From Nocardiopsis gilva YIM 90087 (GTDB lineage: Bacteria; Actinomycetota; Actinomycetes; Streptosporangiales; Streptosporangiaceae), in contig NZ_CP022753.1 in NCBI RefSeq assembly GCF_002263495.1, positions 1,922,001 to 1,986,000 on the forward strand: a stretch of 64,000 nucleotides of DNA, written 5' to 3'. How positions within the stretch are numbered: the first letter of the stretch is position 1; each line of letters begins with the position of its first letter. Position numbers and translations under genes: made by a program. The notes below the pieces were generated by a model that did no database searches, was not told the origin of the DNA, and saw only the letters and a list, made by a program, of their open reading frames with translations. This document shows positions 27,255 through 36,348 of this stretch, piece by piece.

Positions 27255-29648
27255 TCAGAACAGTGCGCCCGTCGGCTTGAAGAGCCCGTCGCCGACGTTA
27301 GGCGCGGGGGCGGAGGCAGCCTTTGCCGGTACGAAGGGGCTGGGCGCACCGTGCCAGGACACGGCGAGCGCATCGCGTGCCCGGGTGGCCGCCACGAAGA
27401 TCAGCGAGCGAGCCTTCTGCACTTCGCGTCGGCAGCGCAGGGGGTCGGCATCCCGAAAGCGTTCGATGTCCCGGCGCGGAACCAGGCCCTCGCACATCCC
27501 GGCGATCGCCACGAAGCGGTACTCCAGCCCCTTGAATCGGTGCAGAGTGCCGACGTGCACGGCGTCCTCGACGCGCGGCCCGTCCGGACCGATCGTCGCC
27601 GAGCGGATCCCTGCCTTTCTCAGCCGCTGCTCCACCTCGCCCACCATGTCGCGGGTCGGGACGGCCACGGCGATGGAGGCGTCCTCATCTTCATCGGCGA
27701 GCCCGCGCCATTCGCTGACCTGAGCCGCCAGGGCGTTCATCTCCTCGTCCCAGGTGTCGGCACGCACGAACGTCGGCGCGGGGCCCTGCAGAATCGATCG
27801 GTAGCCGCCGAGGTGGGCGGTGCCGTCGTCGAGGTCGTCCCACGTCTCATCTCCCAGCAGACCGAGGGCGGAGCCGAGGATCTGCTTGGTCGTCCGGTAG
27901 CTGAGCGTGAGCCGCGACGATCGACCACGGATGTTGACGCCGAGGCTGGCTAGCGACACGTAGTTGTCGTAGATGCGCTGGTGGGTGTCGCCGACTAGGA
28001 AGATGTCGTCGTCCTTCTCCGCCACCATCGCACGCAGCAGTTTCCAGTGCGCCGGGTTCAGGTCCTGGGCCTCGTCCACCACGATGTGCTGGTAGTCGTG
28101 GCGCAGGGTCGCCCACGACTGGTCCAGACGGTGGAGCAGCGGCCCCCCGTGCTCGGCCTCAGCGTTCTCATAGGCGGCGATCTTGGCGGCCTGCTCTCCC
28201 TTGATCCGGGCGGCGATCTCCGCGACCTGCCGGTGCGTCCACAGCCGTTTCTCATCGAGTCCCATGGTGAACCGCTCGACCAGCTGCCAGATCTCGGCGC
28301 GCTGTGCCCGGCTGATGCGCTGACCGCGACCCGCGCGCCGGGCGCGGAAGTAGTCGGCCCGTGAGTTGACCGCTTGGCCCAGGATGACCTGGCTCCATTC
28401 GGCGTTGAGGAACTCCGCGTCCCAGCGGGTCTCACCGATCTCGGTGAGCATGTCCTGCCACTCGTCCAGCGCCTGGGCGTCGGTGATCCACCGGCGGCGG
28501 CCGCCCTGGGCGGCTTCGGCCACGATCTGGGTGGCCAGGCTGTCGATGTTGACGATGTGGACGCGGTCAACGACCTCCTGGCCGCCGAGATCGAGCAGCC
28601 GCTTGCGCAGGTCACCCGCGAGATTCCGGTTGTAGGTGGTGAGCAGCACGGCTTTGGACCGTCCCTGGGACAGGCGGTCGACCAGGTACTTCACCCGGTG
28701 CAGGGCGACGATGGTCTTGCCGGTCCCCGGGCCGCCGCTGACCCGAGCGGGACCTTTGTAGCGACGCTTGACCAGCTTCTCCTGCGTCGGGTGCAGGTAC
28801 ACCTTCCACCGGCCGAAGCCATCCTCGATGGCCTCACGCAGATCCGTGTCCTCGGTCGTCACCCGTGTCGTGGACCGGCGCAGAGCGGCGGAGTAGTCGG
28901 TGACATCGACGGGCTCGGCCACCTTGACCGGCTGGGTGATGCTCTCCAGGACGTCACCGAAGCTCTTGCCGTCGGCGAGAGCGAGCAGGACCTCCTCGGA
29001 ATGCGCCGGGGCGTACTCCACCAGCCCGAGCATCTTCTCGTCGGTGGTGACATCCAACGCCAACGGGATCAGCGCCTCGGCCACGCCGAGCTCGCGCAGC
29101 TGCTCCGCGCTGAACGCCGCGAGGAGGGGTTCACGCTGGGAGGCCGACGGCGCGGCGGAAGGGGCCTGCTCCGTCTGCTTGCACTGTTCAGCCGTCGGCT
29201 GCCCGACGGGGGCCGACACACTCCGGGCCGTCGGCTCGGCGGTTTCTCCGCTGCCCGCGGGGGATGACACTGGGGCGTCATCGGCGCCGCCGGGTGCCCG
29301 GACCGTCGTGGACTCCACGACCTCCAGGAACTCGATACCACCGGTGACAGGGTTCACCTGGTGGTGGAACCGTTCGAGGTTGTCGTAGACCTCGTTGCGG
29401 TGCCGGACCGCGACGAGGATGTAGTCACCGTCCCCCACGTGCAGCAGCAGGGCCCTGTAGTCGTCGGCGACCCGCGCCGAGTAGAGGCGGTCGTGCCCCT
29501 TCAGCTGCTTGAGTCGGAGGCCAGGGGAGTGCGGGTTCTCCCGGAACTTGTACTGGAAATCGTAGATGGCGCCCTTGACGACCCGGGGCAGCCGCTTGAT
29601 CTCCTTGTCCGCCTTGTCCAAGAGCCTCAGCGTCACCTTGCCCTGCAC
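27255..29648 (-). CDS. RelE-like domain fused to UvrD/Rep superfamily helicase
   Basis: 797 aa. The start is a GTG at 29648, six bases after GGAAGG and two bases after the stop of the upstream helicase gene. Residues 1-85 resemble a RelE/ParE/YafQ fold: LLDKADKEIKRLPRVVKGAIYDF, SPGLRLKQLKGHDRLYSARV, DYRALLLHVGDGDYILVAVRHRNEVYDN. A variable acidic/Pro linker (about 110-200) follows, then an SF1A helicase with GGPGTGKTIVALHR near 304, VVDEAQDLNP near 523, GDTHQRIYDN, LTLSYRTT, VGTLHRFKGLEYRFV and AATRARDALAVSWHG. It lacks a RecB-type nuclease domain. It is the last gene of a four-gene operon. The RelE-like part may act as a toxin or, more likely, as an RNA/ribosome or protein docking module. 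Confidence 0.87.
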   Translation of the reverse strand: MQGKVTLRLLDKADKEIKRLPRVVKGAIYDFQYKFRENPHSPGLRLKQLKGHDRLYSARVADDYRALLLHVGDGDYILVAVRHRNEVYDNLERFHHQVNPVTGGIEFLEVVESTTVRAPGGADDAPVSSPAGSGETAEPTARSVSAPVGQPTAEQCKQTEQAPSAAPSASQREPLLAAFSAEQLRELGVAEALIPLALDVTTDEKMLGLVEYAPAHSEEVLLALADGKSFGDVLESITQPVKVAEPVDVTDYSAALRRSTTRVTTEDTDLREAIEDGFGRWKVYLHPTQEKLVKRRYKGPARVSGGPGTGKTIVALHRVKYLVDRLSQGRSKAVLLTTYNRNLAGDLRKRLLDLGGQEVVDRVHIVNIDSLATQIVAEAAQGGRRRWITDAQALDEWQDMLTEIGETRWDAEFLNAEWSQVILGQAVNSRADYFRARRAGRGQRISRAQRAEIWQLVERFTMGLDEKRLWTHRQVAEIAARIKGEQAAKIAAYENAEAEHGGPLLHRLDQSWATLRHDYQHIVVDEAQDLNPAHWKLLRAMVAEKDDDIFLVGDTHQRIYDNYVSLASLGVNIRGRSSRLTLSYRTTKQILGSALGLLGDETWDDLDDGTAHLGGYRSILQGPAPTFVRADTWDEEMNALAAQVSEWRGLADEDEDASIAVAVPTRDMVGEVEQRLRKAGIRSATIGPDGPRVEDAVHVGTLHRFKGLEYRFVAIAGMCEGLVPRRDIERFRDADPLRCRREVQKARSLIFVAATRARDALAVSWHGAPSPFVPAKAASAPAPNVGDGLFKPTGALF

Positions 29649-29650
29649 GC

Positions 29651-32600
29651 TCAACCTTCCGTTCCCATCACCCGCGCCGCCAGTTCGGCGGCGTCCCACT
29701 TCTGTGCCTCGCGCGCTGTCCACCCGGCATCGGCGTAGGCCGCGTCGCCCTTGGCCTTGTCCTCGTGGTTCGTCAGTAGCGCGTCGGACAGAACGACCGC
29801 GACGCGCTGCTCGGGCCAGGCCAGCTCGGCCGGCCACAGTCCCCCGGACAGCTCGTATCCGGCCTCCGGAACCGGAACACCGCGCTCCATGAGGCTGCGC
29901 ACCAATGGCTCCAACCCCGGCTCGTCGCGCTCCAGATACTCCAGAACCTCGGTCCACCCCTCCCGGTCCGGTTCAGCGGCCACCGGCGCCGCACCCGCTC
30001 CGGGACCGTCGTCCGGGCCGGAGGGGGACATGGGCGGGACCGCTGTCGGCTCGGGCCGGGGCGGTTGTTCGGGGGGACCCCCGGCGGCCCCTGCGCCGCC
30101 GTTGACCCCGACGCGCGTCGGAGCCGGTGTGCCGATCTCTGCGCCCTCGGCTCGCTCGCTGTCCTCATCTGCGGCCGCCGCGACGGCCGCCTTGCGGCCG
30201 CCGGGCAGGGAGTCGCCGAACAGCGCGGCGGTTTCGTCGTCCAGCGGCAGGCGTGCCTTGGTCTCCTCCAGCCCGATGCCTCCGGCCGCCGCGACGATCT
30301 CGGCGTCGAACGCGTCCATGTCGCTCAGCGCGAACTGGCCTCCGTCGCTGTGCTCGTCCGTGAGGAACTGGACCAGGTTGCCCCAGTACAGCCACGCCTG
30401 CCAGCGGCGCTTGTGCGCCTCAGGGTCGGCCTCGATCACCGCGCGCCGATCGTCGACGACGGTGAAGGCACTGACCGACCGGGTCGCCGGGTCGAGCAGC
30501 ACCACCACGCGACAGTCGGCGTCGTCGACCCCGCGGAACAGAAGCATCGGCCCGCCCGCCCTCTGCCCATGGAGCGGCTCGCCGGTGAGGGCCGCGGTGA
30601 GAACTCCGCCGACCGTCTCCGCTCCCACCCGGGCGGCGTCCACCCCCGGGGTGCGGGCGATACCGGTCGCCGAGGCCGCTGTGCGGCGGCGCCAAGTCTC
30701 CCGATCGGGATGGGCCAGGAACGCCAGAAGCACGTCGATGGGGCGCACCCACACCGTGGACCGCAGCTCCTCGCCATCGCCGCCCTCCTGCCGGTAGGTC
30801 GTGAGCGCGGCGCCCTCCCCGTGGTGGCCGTAGGGTTTCCAGGGTTCCGGGCCCGGGGCGTCCCGCTTCTCCCATGAGGCGATGTCGTCCCAGGTGAGCT
30901 GGAAGACGGTGCACCCGTGAGCGCGCAGCCGGGCCCGCCTCTCGGCATCGTCGGCCAGCCGGTTGCGATGCGGCGCCGCGTGGTACTCATAGCCGTCGAG
31001 ATAGACGGCCACCTGCGTCGGCTCGGCGTCCAGCCGCCGGAACAGCACATCGGGGCGCGTGCCCTTGATGGTGTTCTGCAGGATGACCTGCCAGCTGACC
31101 ACGGACCCGTTGGAACCCGTCAGCCGCAGCTCGGCCGTGCTCCGGTCGTTGACCCGCGCCGCCTGACTGAGCGAACGGCCCGCCTGCGGCTGGTTGGCCC
31201 ACGATGTGAGCGCGGCCAGGAATCGGGCCTCCAGCTCGCTCTCCACCTGGTCCCACAGCGAGATCTCGCTGGTCCCGGCGATACTCGCGGTGGTCCAGTC
31301 CGTCAGCAGGTCGCGCAGCATCTCCTCGGCCAGCGCGCGGTCGGTGTCGGGGAACTCGCGGTCACTGACGTAGGCGAGCAGGCATCGGTGGCACGCCGCC
31401 CGATCGGACTGCTTGGCGCACTCGCAGCCCTCCACCACTTCCAGGGCGTGTGTCAGGATCTCGCGGATGCCCTCCTCCCCGGAGCGGGGGTTGAGGTAAC
31501 CGGTTCCGCCGGGCAGGGTGTCGTAGACGATGAGGTACTGCCGACGCCGCCCTGTCTCCTCGTCGGGCATGGTCGCCACCGTGGACGCCAGGTGCGGCAG
31601 CGCTCCGCCGTAGACGGCGGCGAACCCGGCCATCAGTGCCGCCTTGAAGCTTGTGGTGCGCTCGGGCACCTGCACCGTGGCCGCGGGCAGCAGAATGCGC
31701 AGCGCCTCGGTGCGCAGCGTGTGGGCGAGCACCAGTGGGAGATGCTCGACCGCGTCGCCGCGCCGCTGGCGGCACCAGGGCCGGTGGTGGCTCGGGGAGG
31801 AGTCGTAGCCGCTCGTCGTCACATACTCGTCGCGCCGGTCGGGCCCGGGGTCGTCAGGGGTGGCGCCGCCGCACGTCGTGCACACCCGGAACGGATTGGG
31901 CCGCACGAGTTCCCCGGCGAACGGGGTTTCCGCCGGACGGTCCATCCGCAGCGCACCCAGGTTGAACCGGCGGATCACCGCTTCGCGGGTGAACTCCACG
32001 CCGAACGCCCGCGTCCGGTGCCGCCACGCCCCCGGAGCGATGTCCTCGCGCGCGATGTCCACGGCCACCGGCGTCTCGTAGAAGCGGCGCTGCCGCTCGT
32101 CGTGGTCATCGCGAATGAGCGCGTCTTCGCGCCGGTCCCGGGCGTAGACGCGGGTCGGCTCGATGACGTTGTGCAGGGCGCTCCGGTCGCCGATGCTCGC
32201 GCTGCGGCACTGCGGACAGGGGCCGGTGTCCTCGACCGCGGTGGTGGTCCGTACGTACCCGCACTCCGGGCACACGCGCCACTGCGTCCACGTCGGCCGG
32301 TTGTGTGTACCGATGTCGACGCCGTCGATCTGGTGGCGGTATCCGCGCACGTAGAAGTGGTTTCCAGGGGCCAGCTCGGTCAGCGCCGAGGTCGCCGCGC
32401 GCTCGTACTCGCGGATCTCGCTGTGGTACGTGGTCTTGCCCTCGGCGCCGGTCTCCTCCCACGAGATGGTGGCCTCCAGCTCGGTGGCCGAGTCCACCAG
32501 GGAGTAGTTCGGCAGCACACCGAGCTCGACCAGGGCGCCGTGCGCGCTTCCCTTGCCGGTCGAGGTGATCACGCGGGCGATCTCCCGGCGCTCGGCGGAC

Positions 32601-35600
32601 AGCTGCCGCTTGCGGGAGCGCTGCTGGGGGTCGGAGTCGAGCAGGGCCGCCACTGCGGCGCCGATGACCTCCAGCCGGGCGCGCAGGTCGGCTAGGCGCG
32701 CCTGCCACTTGCGTTCGGCTTCGGCCAGGAACCCCTTGATGCCGGAGGCGGCGTATGAGCGCAGTTCGGCGGCTGCCTCCTCGCTGACGTCGGCTCCGGC
32801 CCCGTCGAAAAGGGCGAGGAACTCCTCCACCAGCCGCGGCCCCTCGGACACGGCGGCTTCGGTGAAGGGACCGAGCCAGCCGGTGTCCCCGAACAGCGCC
32901 GAGGCACGCCGCGGCAACGCGGGCACCCCGGGTAGGCGGCCCCGGGCCGCGAGGTCGAGCAGGTGCGCGGCGTACTGGCGACGCAGGATCTCCACGGCCG
33001 AGGGGTAGCTCCCGGGCGGTGCGATCTGCCCGGCGATCATGTCGCGCGGCGCGGCAAGGTAGTAGCGTTCGCGCGGACGCCGACCGATGAGGGTGAGCAG
33101 GAAGGCGTTGCCGGAGCTCCGCCCGGCGCGCCCGGCGCGCTGGACGTAGTTCGCGGGACCGTTCGGCAGTGACCCGAGGATCACGGCGGACAGCGCCCCG
33201 ATGTCGATACCGAGCTCCAGCGTGGGCGTACACGACAGCACGTTTGGGTCGCTATAGCGGGTGCCCTCCCGGAACGCCTCCTCGGTGCGTTCACGCTGGG
33301 CGCGGGTCAGCTGCCCGGTGTGCTCGGCGGTGGTCACCCGGAACGGGTCGGCCGACAGGTACAGCTCCCGGTAGTAGTCGGCTTCGAACCGCCGCTCCTC
33401 GTCGATCTGGAGGACGCCGTCGCACCGGTAGCGGGGGCAGCGCATCTCGTCCCATTCGGGGAGGAGAGCGGGTTGCACGGTCTGCTTCCAGTTGCACGTC
33501 GGGCAGGTCAGCCCGGCCGTGACCACCTCGGCGTCGGCCAGGCGGCGTACGTGGATGTGGCCCGGCATCAGCCCGTAGACGCGCGTGGCGCCGTCAGCGG
33601 CGGTGCGGCGGATGAGGACGCCCTCGTCGGCCAGGACCTCCAGCAACCGCCCCAGGTAGCGGGTGGCCGTGTCGGCGTCCACACCGAGGCAGCGCGAGGT
33701 CCAGTCCTGGTACCAGTTGCCGCGGCCGGTGATGGAGTCGAACTCGCTTCGGTTTTTGGCCTGGCCGAGCAGGAAGCGTGGCGACGGCAGTCCGGCCGGG
33801 AACGCGGGCATGCCGTCGGGCCGCTTGCCCCAGATGGTGCCGTAGCGTCGGGTCCCGGCGGCGTCCAGCCAGGGAGTGAGCCAGTGGTGGGCGACGCCGC
33901 CGCGGGTACGCAGCCGCTCCAGCAGTCCGCGCAGGTAGCCGCGGAAGACCCCCGGTTCGGGAAGGCCGCCGGTGATGGTCTGGCGTGGGTCGTGTTGGAG
34001 CAGATCGCGGGCGAGAGCGGCGCTCTGGTCGGGATTGTCGATGCGGACCTCGGCGGCAGCCGTGCGCGTGAGCTCCAGGGTGCGGCCCTGGCGCGAGCGC
34101 AGCCCGAACTCCAGGACCGAGGAGAAGGCGAGCCGTTCTCCGATGAGGTCCCACACCCGCGTCCCGCCTGGGTCCTCCCCGGCCAGCAGCTGGTCGACCT
34201 CGGTGCGCTCGTGCAGGTCGGGCGGGACCACACAGGCGAGGAACTTGGGGTCGGCGGCGCTGGTGACGGTGTCGGCGATCAGGTCGTTGAGGGCGATCGG
34301 GGAACCGTCGGGCGGCAGGTGCGCGGCCAGGAGCGTCCGCAACGAGAACGTGTAGGAGCGGTTCGACACGAACCCGGCGCGGTGCGCGGCGTCCTGGACC
34401 GAGTCGTTGAAGATCAGCGTCTTGGGCTGCTCGTCGTCGCCGGAGGGGGAGCGGCCGCTGAGCTGGCCGCTGGTGAACAGTTCGGTGACCGCCACCGAGG
34501 CGAGCGCGGCCGGTCCGGAGCCGAGGAAGCGGGTGCCCTGTTCGGAGCGGCAGGCCGGGCACCGGTCCATCTCGGCGTCGCGGAACGACTCCTTGGTGTG
34601 TGCCAGGTCGGCGATGACGAACACGCCGTCGAGCTCGCCCTTGGCAGCGTCGGCCACGTCGGCGTCGTCGATCGGGCGCACGGTCTCGCCGGAGGCGGTG
34701 AGCACGTGGATGTTCTGACCGGCGGTGCGCTGCGCGGCTTCGTGGCGACTGGCGTGGATGAACACGCGGAGGTACTTCTTGGCGGAGATCGCGCCCCGGT
34801 AGATCCGTTCCGGATCGGTGACGAGCTGGGTCGGAGTACGCTCCGGCGAGATCGCCGCCCAGCCGGACCGGCCGCACTGGCGGCAGTACACGGCGGGCAG
34901 GCGGCCCCGACCGATGCCGGATGCAGTGGACTCGCCGTCGAGCGGCGGTGCCGCCTCGCCATGCCAGCTGAAGGCGGGTTTGTCGGACACGGCGCGCAGC
35001 AGCCGGGCGATCGACCGCGTCCACAGGTGGGTCTCGATCGCCACGAACGGCCGCGACGGGTCGTCCGGGTCGCGGGCAACGGACAGCAGCGCGACATAGC
35101 GGGCCAGGGCCTCGGCGGTCTGGGCCGGCGCGCTGCGCAGCGCTTGGCCCCACGTGTAGGCGCCGCGCTTGGGAAGCGCTTCGAGGATCTCGTCGAGCGT
35201 GCAGACGCTGCCGCCGAGGATTTCCAGGACGGCGTTGGTGAGAATGTGTGTCTTGAGAACCTTGCCCAGTTGCTGCGGGGAGAGGTCGTTCTGCCCGGTA
35301 AAGGCCTCCATGATGCGGGCCATGGCCTCACGGTCCCCGCCGTGCGGGTCGGGGAGGTTGGCGACCTCAATCGGGTTGGGCAGCGGAAGGTGGTACTCGA
35401 TCTTCTTGAAAGGGACGAACTCTTCGGCGGTGAGGCGGTCCTCGCCGATGACAGAGTCAGGCCCGAACTTCGTGCCGAAGACGGTCTCCGCGACTTCCCG
35501 AACAGCCTGCCCGGAGTCGGCGGAATCGTCCCCCGCGCCGAGCGTCGCGCTGGTCGCGACGGGGCAAATGTCCCCGAGCGGCTGCCCCGGGCGGCTCTCC

Positions 35601-36346
35601 CCGGTGGCGGCAGCCAGACGTCGCAGAAGCATCGCCACATCGGTGCCCTGAGCGCCGTCGTAGGTGTGGAACTCGTCCACGACGACGTAGGAGATGTCGG
35701 CGCCCTCCCAGAGCGGCAGGTCGTGCTCGCGGAGGAGGAGCAGGTCGAGCATTTTGTAGTTGGTGATGAGAATGTCAGGTCGGACCCGACGAATCTCATC
35801 GCGGCTGGTGAGGATGCGCTCATAGCCGGTCTCGGGAGTGTCCCCGATGTACAGCCCTGCGGTGACGTTTTCGAGTCCCTGCTGGGCCAGGTACTCGTTC
35901 AACCGCTGCGCCTGGTCGGTGGCAAGCGCATTCATCGGGTAGAGGAGAACAGCCTTCACCCCGACGTTGCCGCGCGCTCGCTCCCGACGACAGTGATCCA
36001 GAACCGGAATCAGAAACGACTCGGTCTTCCCAGACCCTGTGCCAGTGGTGATGATTGTCGGCTCAGCGGTCCCGTGAAGCGTCGACAAGCGCTGAAACGC
36101 CCGCGCCTGATGCAGGTAAGGAGCGAACCCAGCCAGAGCCCACTCCAGACTCTTACGCCACTCGTCATCGGCAGGACGGAATGGTGTCCGGACTCTAAGA
36201 TATGGGCCCCGGAAGATCCCGTAAGTGGGGTGGTTGAGAAACGCCTCCAAGCCTTCACGGACAGGCGCGTCAGCGAGCGCAAAGGTGGTGGAGAGGTACT
36301 GGGTGATGTTCCGCTTGATCTCAACGGCGGCGAGGGTGGGTTGCAT
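29651..36346 (-). CDS. Giant DUF1998 DEAD/DEAH helicase with C-terminal restriction-fold domains (DruE / DrmA-DrmB-like)
   Basis: 2,231 aa. The ATG at 36346 lies 2 nt after the methyltransferase stop. SF2 core: TTGTGSGKTESFL near residue 105, LLYPMNALATDQAQRL, VVVDEFHTYDGAQGTDV, VATSATLGAG and QRAGRAGRSSGNAF near 1073. Zinc-knuckle cysteine pairs are at CRQCGRSGW, CPTCNW and CPECGY...CPQC, and the DUF1998/MrfA cluster CECAKQ...CHRCLLAYVSD is near 1650. Near 1780 a Vsr/DUF559-like nuclease segment reads RPDVLF...VAVYLDGYEYH...LRAHGCTVFQLTWDD. The final 110 residues look like a second, degenerate copy (VAVVLSD, DAGWTAREAQKWD). Size and DUF1998 resemble Druantia DruE; the neighbours resemble DISARM class 1. 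Likely the interference motor. Confidence 0.85.
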   Translation of the reverse strand: MQPTLAAVEIKRNITQYLSTTFALADAPVREGLEAFLNHPTYGIFRGPYLRVRTPFRPADDEWRKSLEWALAGFAPYLHQARAFQRLSTLHGTAEPTIITTGTGSGKTESFLIPVLDHCRRERARGNVGVKAVLLYPMNALATDQAQRLNEYLAQQGLENVTAGLYIGDTPETGYERILTSRDEIRRVRPDILITNYKMLDLLLLREHDLPLWEGADISYVVVDEFHTYDGAQGTDVAMLLRRLAAATGESRPGQPLGDICPVATSATLGAGDDSADSGQAVREVAETVFGTKFGPDSVIGEDRLTAEEFVPFKKIEYHLPLPNPIEVANLPDPHGGDREAMARIMEAFTGQNDLSPQQLGKVLKTHILTNAVLEILGGSVCTLDEILEALPKRGAYTWGQALRSAPAQTAEALARYVALLSVARDPDDPSRPFVAIETHLWTRSIARLLRAVSDKPAFSWHGEAAPPLDGESTASGIGRGRLPAVYCRQCGRSGWAAISPERTPTQLVTDPERIYRGAISAKKYLRVFIHASRHEAAQRTAGQNIHVLTASGETVRPIDDADVADAAKGELDGVFVIADLAHTKESFRDAEMDRCPACRSEQGTRFLGSGPAALASVAVTELFTSGQLSGRSPSGDDEQPKTLIFNDSVQDAAHRAGFVSNRSYTFSLRTLLAAHLPPDGSPIALNDLIADTVTSAADPKFLACVVPPDLHERTEVDQLLAGEDPGGTRVWDLIGERLAFSSVLEFGLRSRQGRTLELTRTAAAEVRIDNPDQSAALARDLLQHDPRQTITGGLPEPGVFRGYLRGLLERLRTRGGVAHHWLTPWLDAAGTRRYGTIWGKRPDGMPAFPAGLPSPRFLLGQAKNRSEFDSITGRGNWYQDWTSRCLGVDADTATRYLGRLLEVLADEGVLIRRTAADGATRVYGLMPGHIHVRRLADAEVVTAGLTCPTCNWKQTVQPALLPEWDEMRCPRYRCDGVLQIDEERRFEADYYRELYLSADPFRVTTAEHTGQLTRAQRERTEEAFREGTRYSDPNVLSCTPTLELGIDIGALSAVILGSLPNGPANYVQRAGRAGRSSGNAFLLTLIGRRPRERYYLAAPRDMIAGQIAPPGSYPSAVEILRRQYAAHLLDLAARGRLPGVPALPRRASALFGDTGWLGPFTEAAVSEGPRLVEEFLALFDGAGADVSEEAAAELRSYAASGIKGFLAEAERKWQARLADLRARLEVIGAAVAALLDSDPQQRSRKRQLSAERREIARVITSTGKGSAHGALVELGVLPNYSLVDSATELEATISWEETGAEGKTTYHSEIREYERAATSALTELAPGNHFYVRGYRHQIDGVDIGTHNRPTWTQWRVCPECGYVRTTTAVEDTGPCPQCRSASIGDRSALHNVIEPTRVYARDRREDALIRDDHDERQRRFYETPVAVDIAREDIAPGAWRHRTRAFGVEFTREAVIRRFNLGALRMDRPAETPFAGELVRPNPFRVCTTCGGATPDDPGPDRRDEYVTTSGYDSSPSHHRPWCRQRRGDAVEHLPLVLAHTLRTEALRILLPAATVQVPERTTSFKAALMAGFAAVYGGALPHLASTVATMPDEETGRRRQYLIVYDTLPGGTGYLNPRSGEEGIREILTHALEVVEGCECAKQSDRAACHRCLLAYVSDREFPDTDRALAEEMLRDLLTDWTTASIAGTSEISLWDQVESELEARFLAALTSWANQPQAGRSLSQAARVNDRSTAELRLTGSNGSVVSWQVILQNTIKGTRPDVLFRRLDAEPTQVAVYLDGYEYHAAPHRNRLADDAERRARLRAHGCTVFQLTWDDIASWEKRDAPGPEPWKPYGHHGEGAALTTYRQEGGDGEELRSTVWVRPIDVLLAFLAHPDRETWRRRTAASATGIARTPGVDAARVGAETVGGVLTAALTGEPLHGQRAGGPMLLFRGVDDADCRVVVLLDPATRSVSAFTVVDDRRAVIEADPEAHKRRWQAWLYWGNLVQFLTDEHSDGGQFALSDMDAFDAEIVAAAGGIGLEETKARLPLDDETAALFGDSLPGGRKAAVAAAADEDSERAEGAEIGTPAPTRVGVNGGAGAAGGPPEQPPRPEPTAVPPMSPSGPDDGPGAGAAPVAAEPDREGWTEVLEYLERDEPGLEPLVRSLMERGVPVPEAGYELSGGLWPAELAWPEQRVAVVLSDALLTNHEDKAKGDAAYADAGWTAREAQKWDAAELAARVMGTEG

Positions 36347-36348
36347 GG

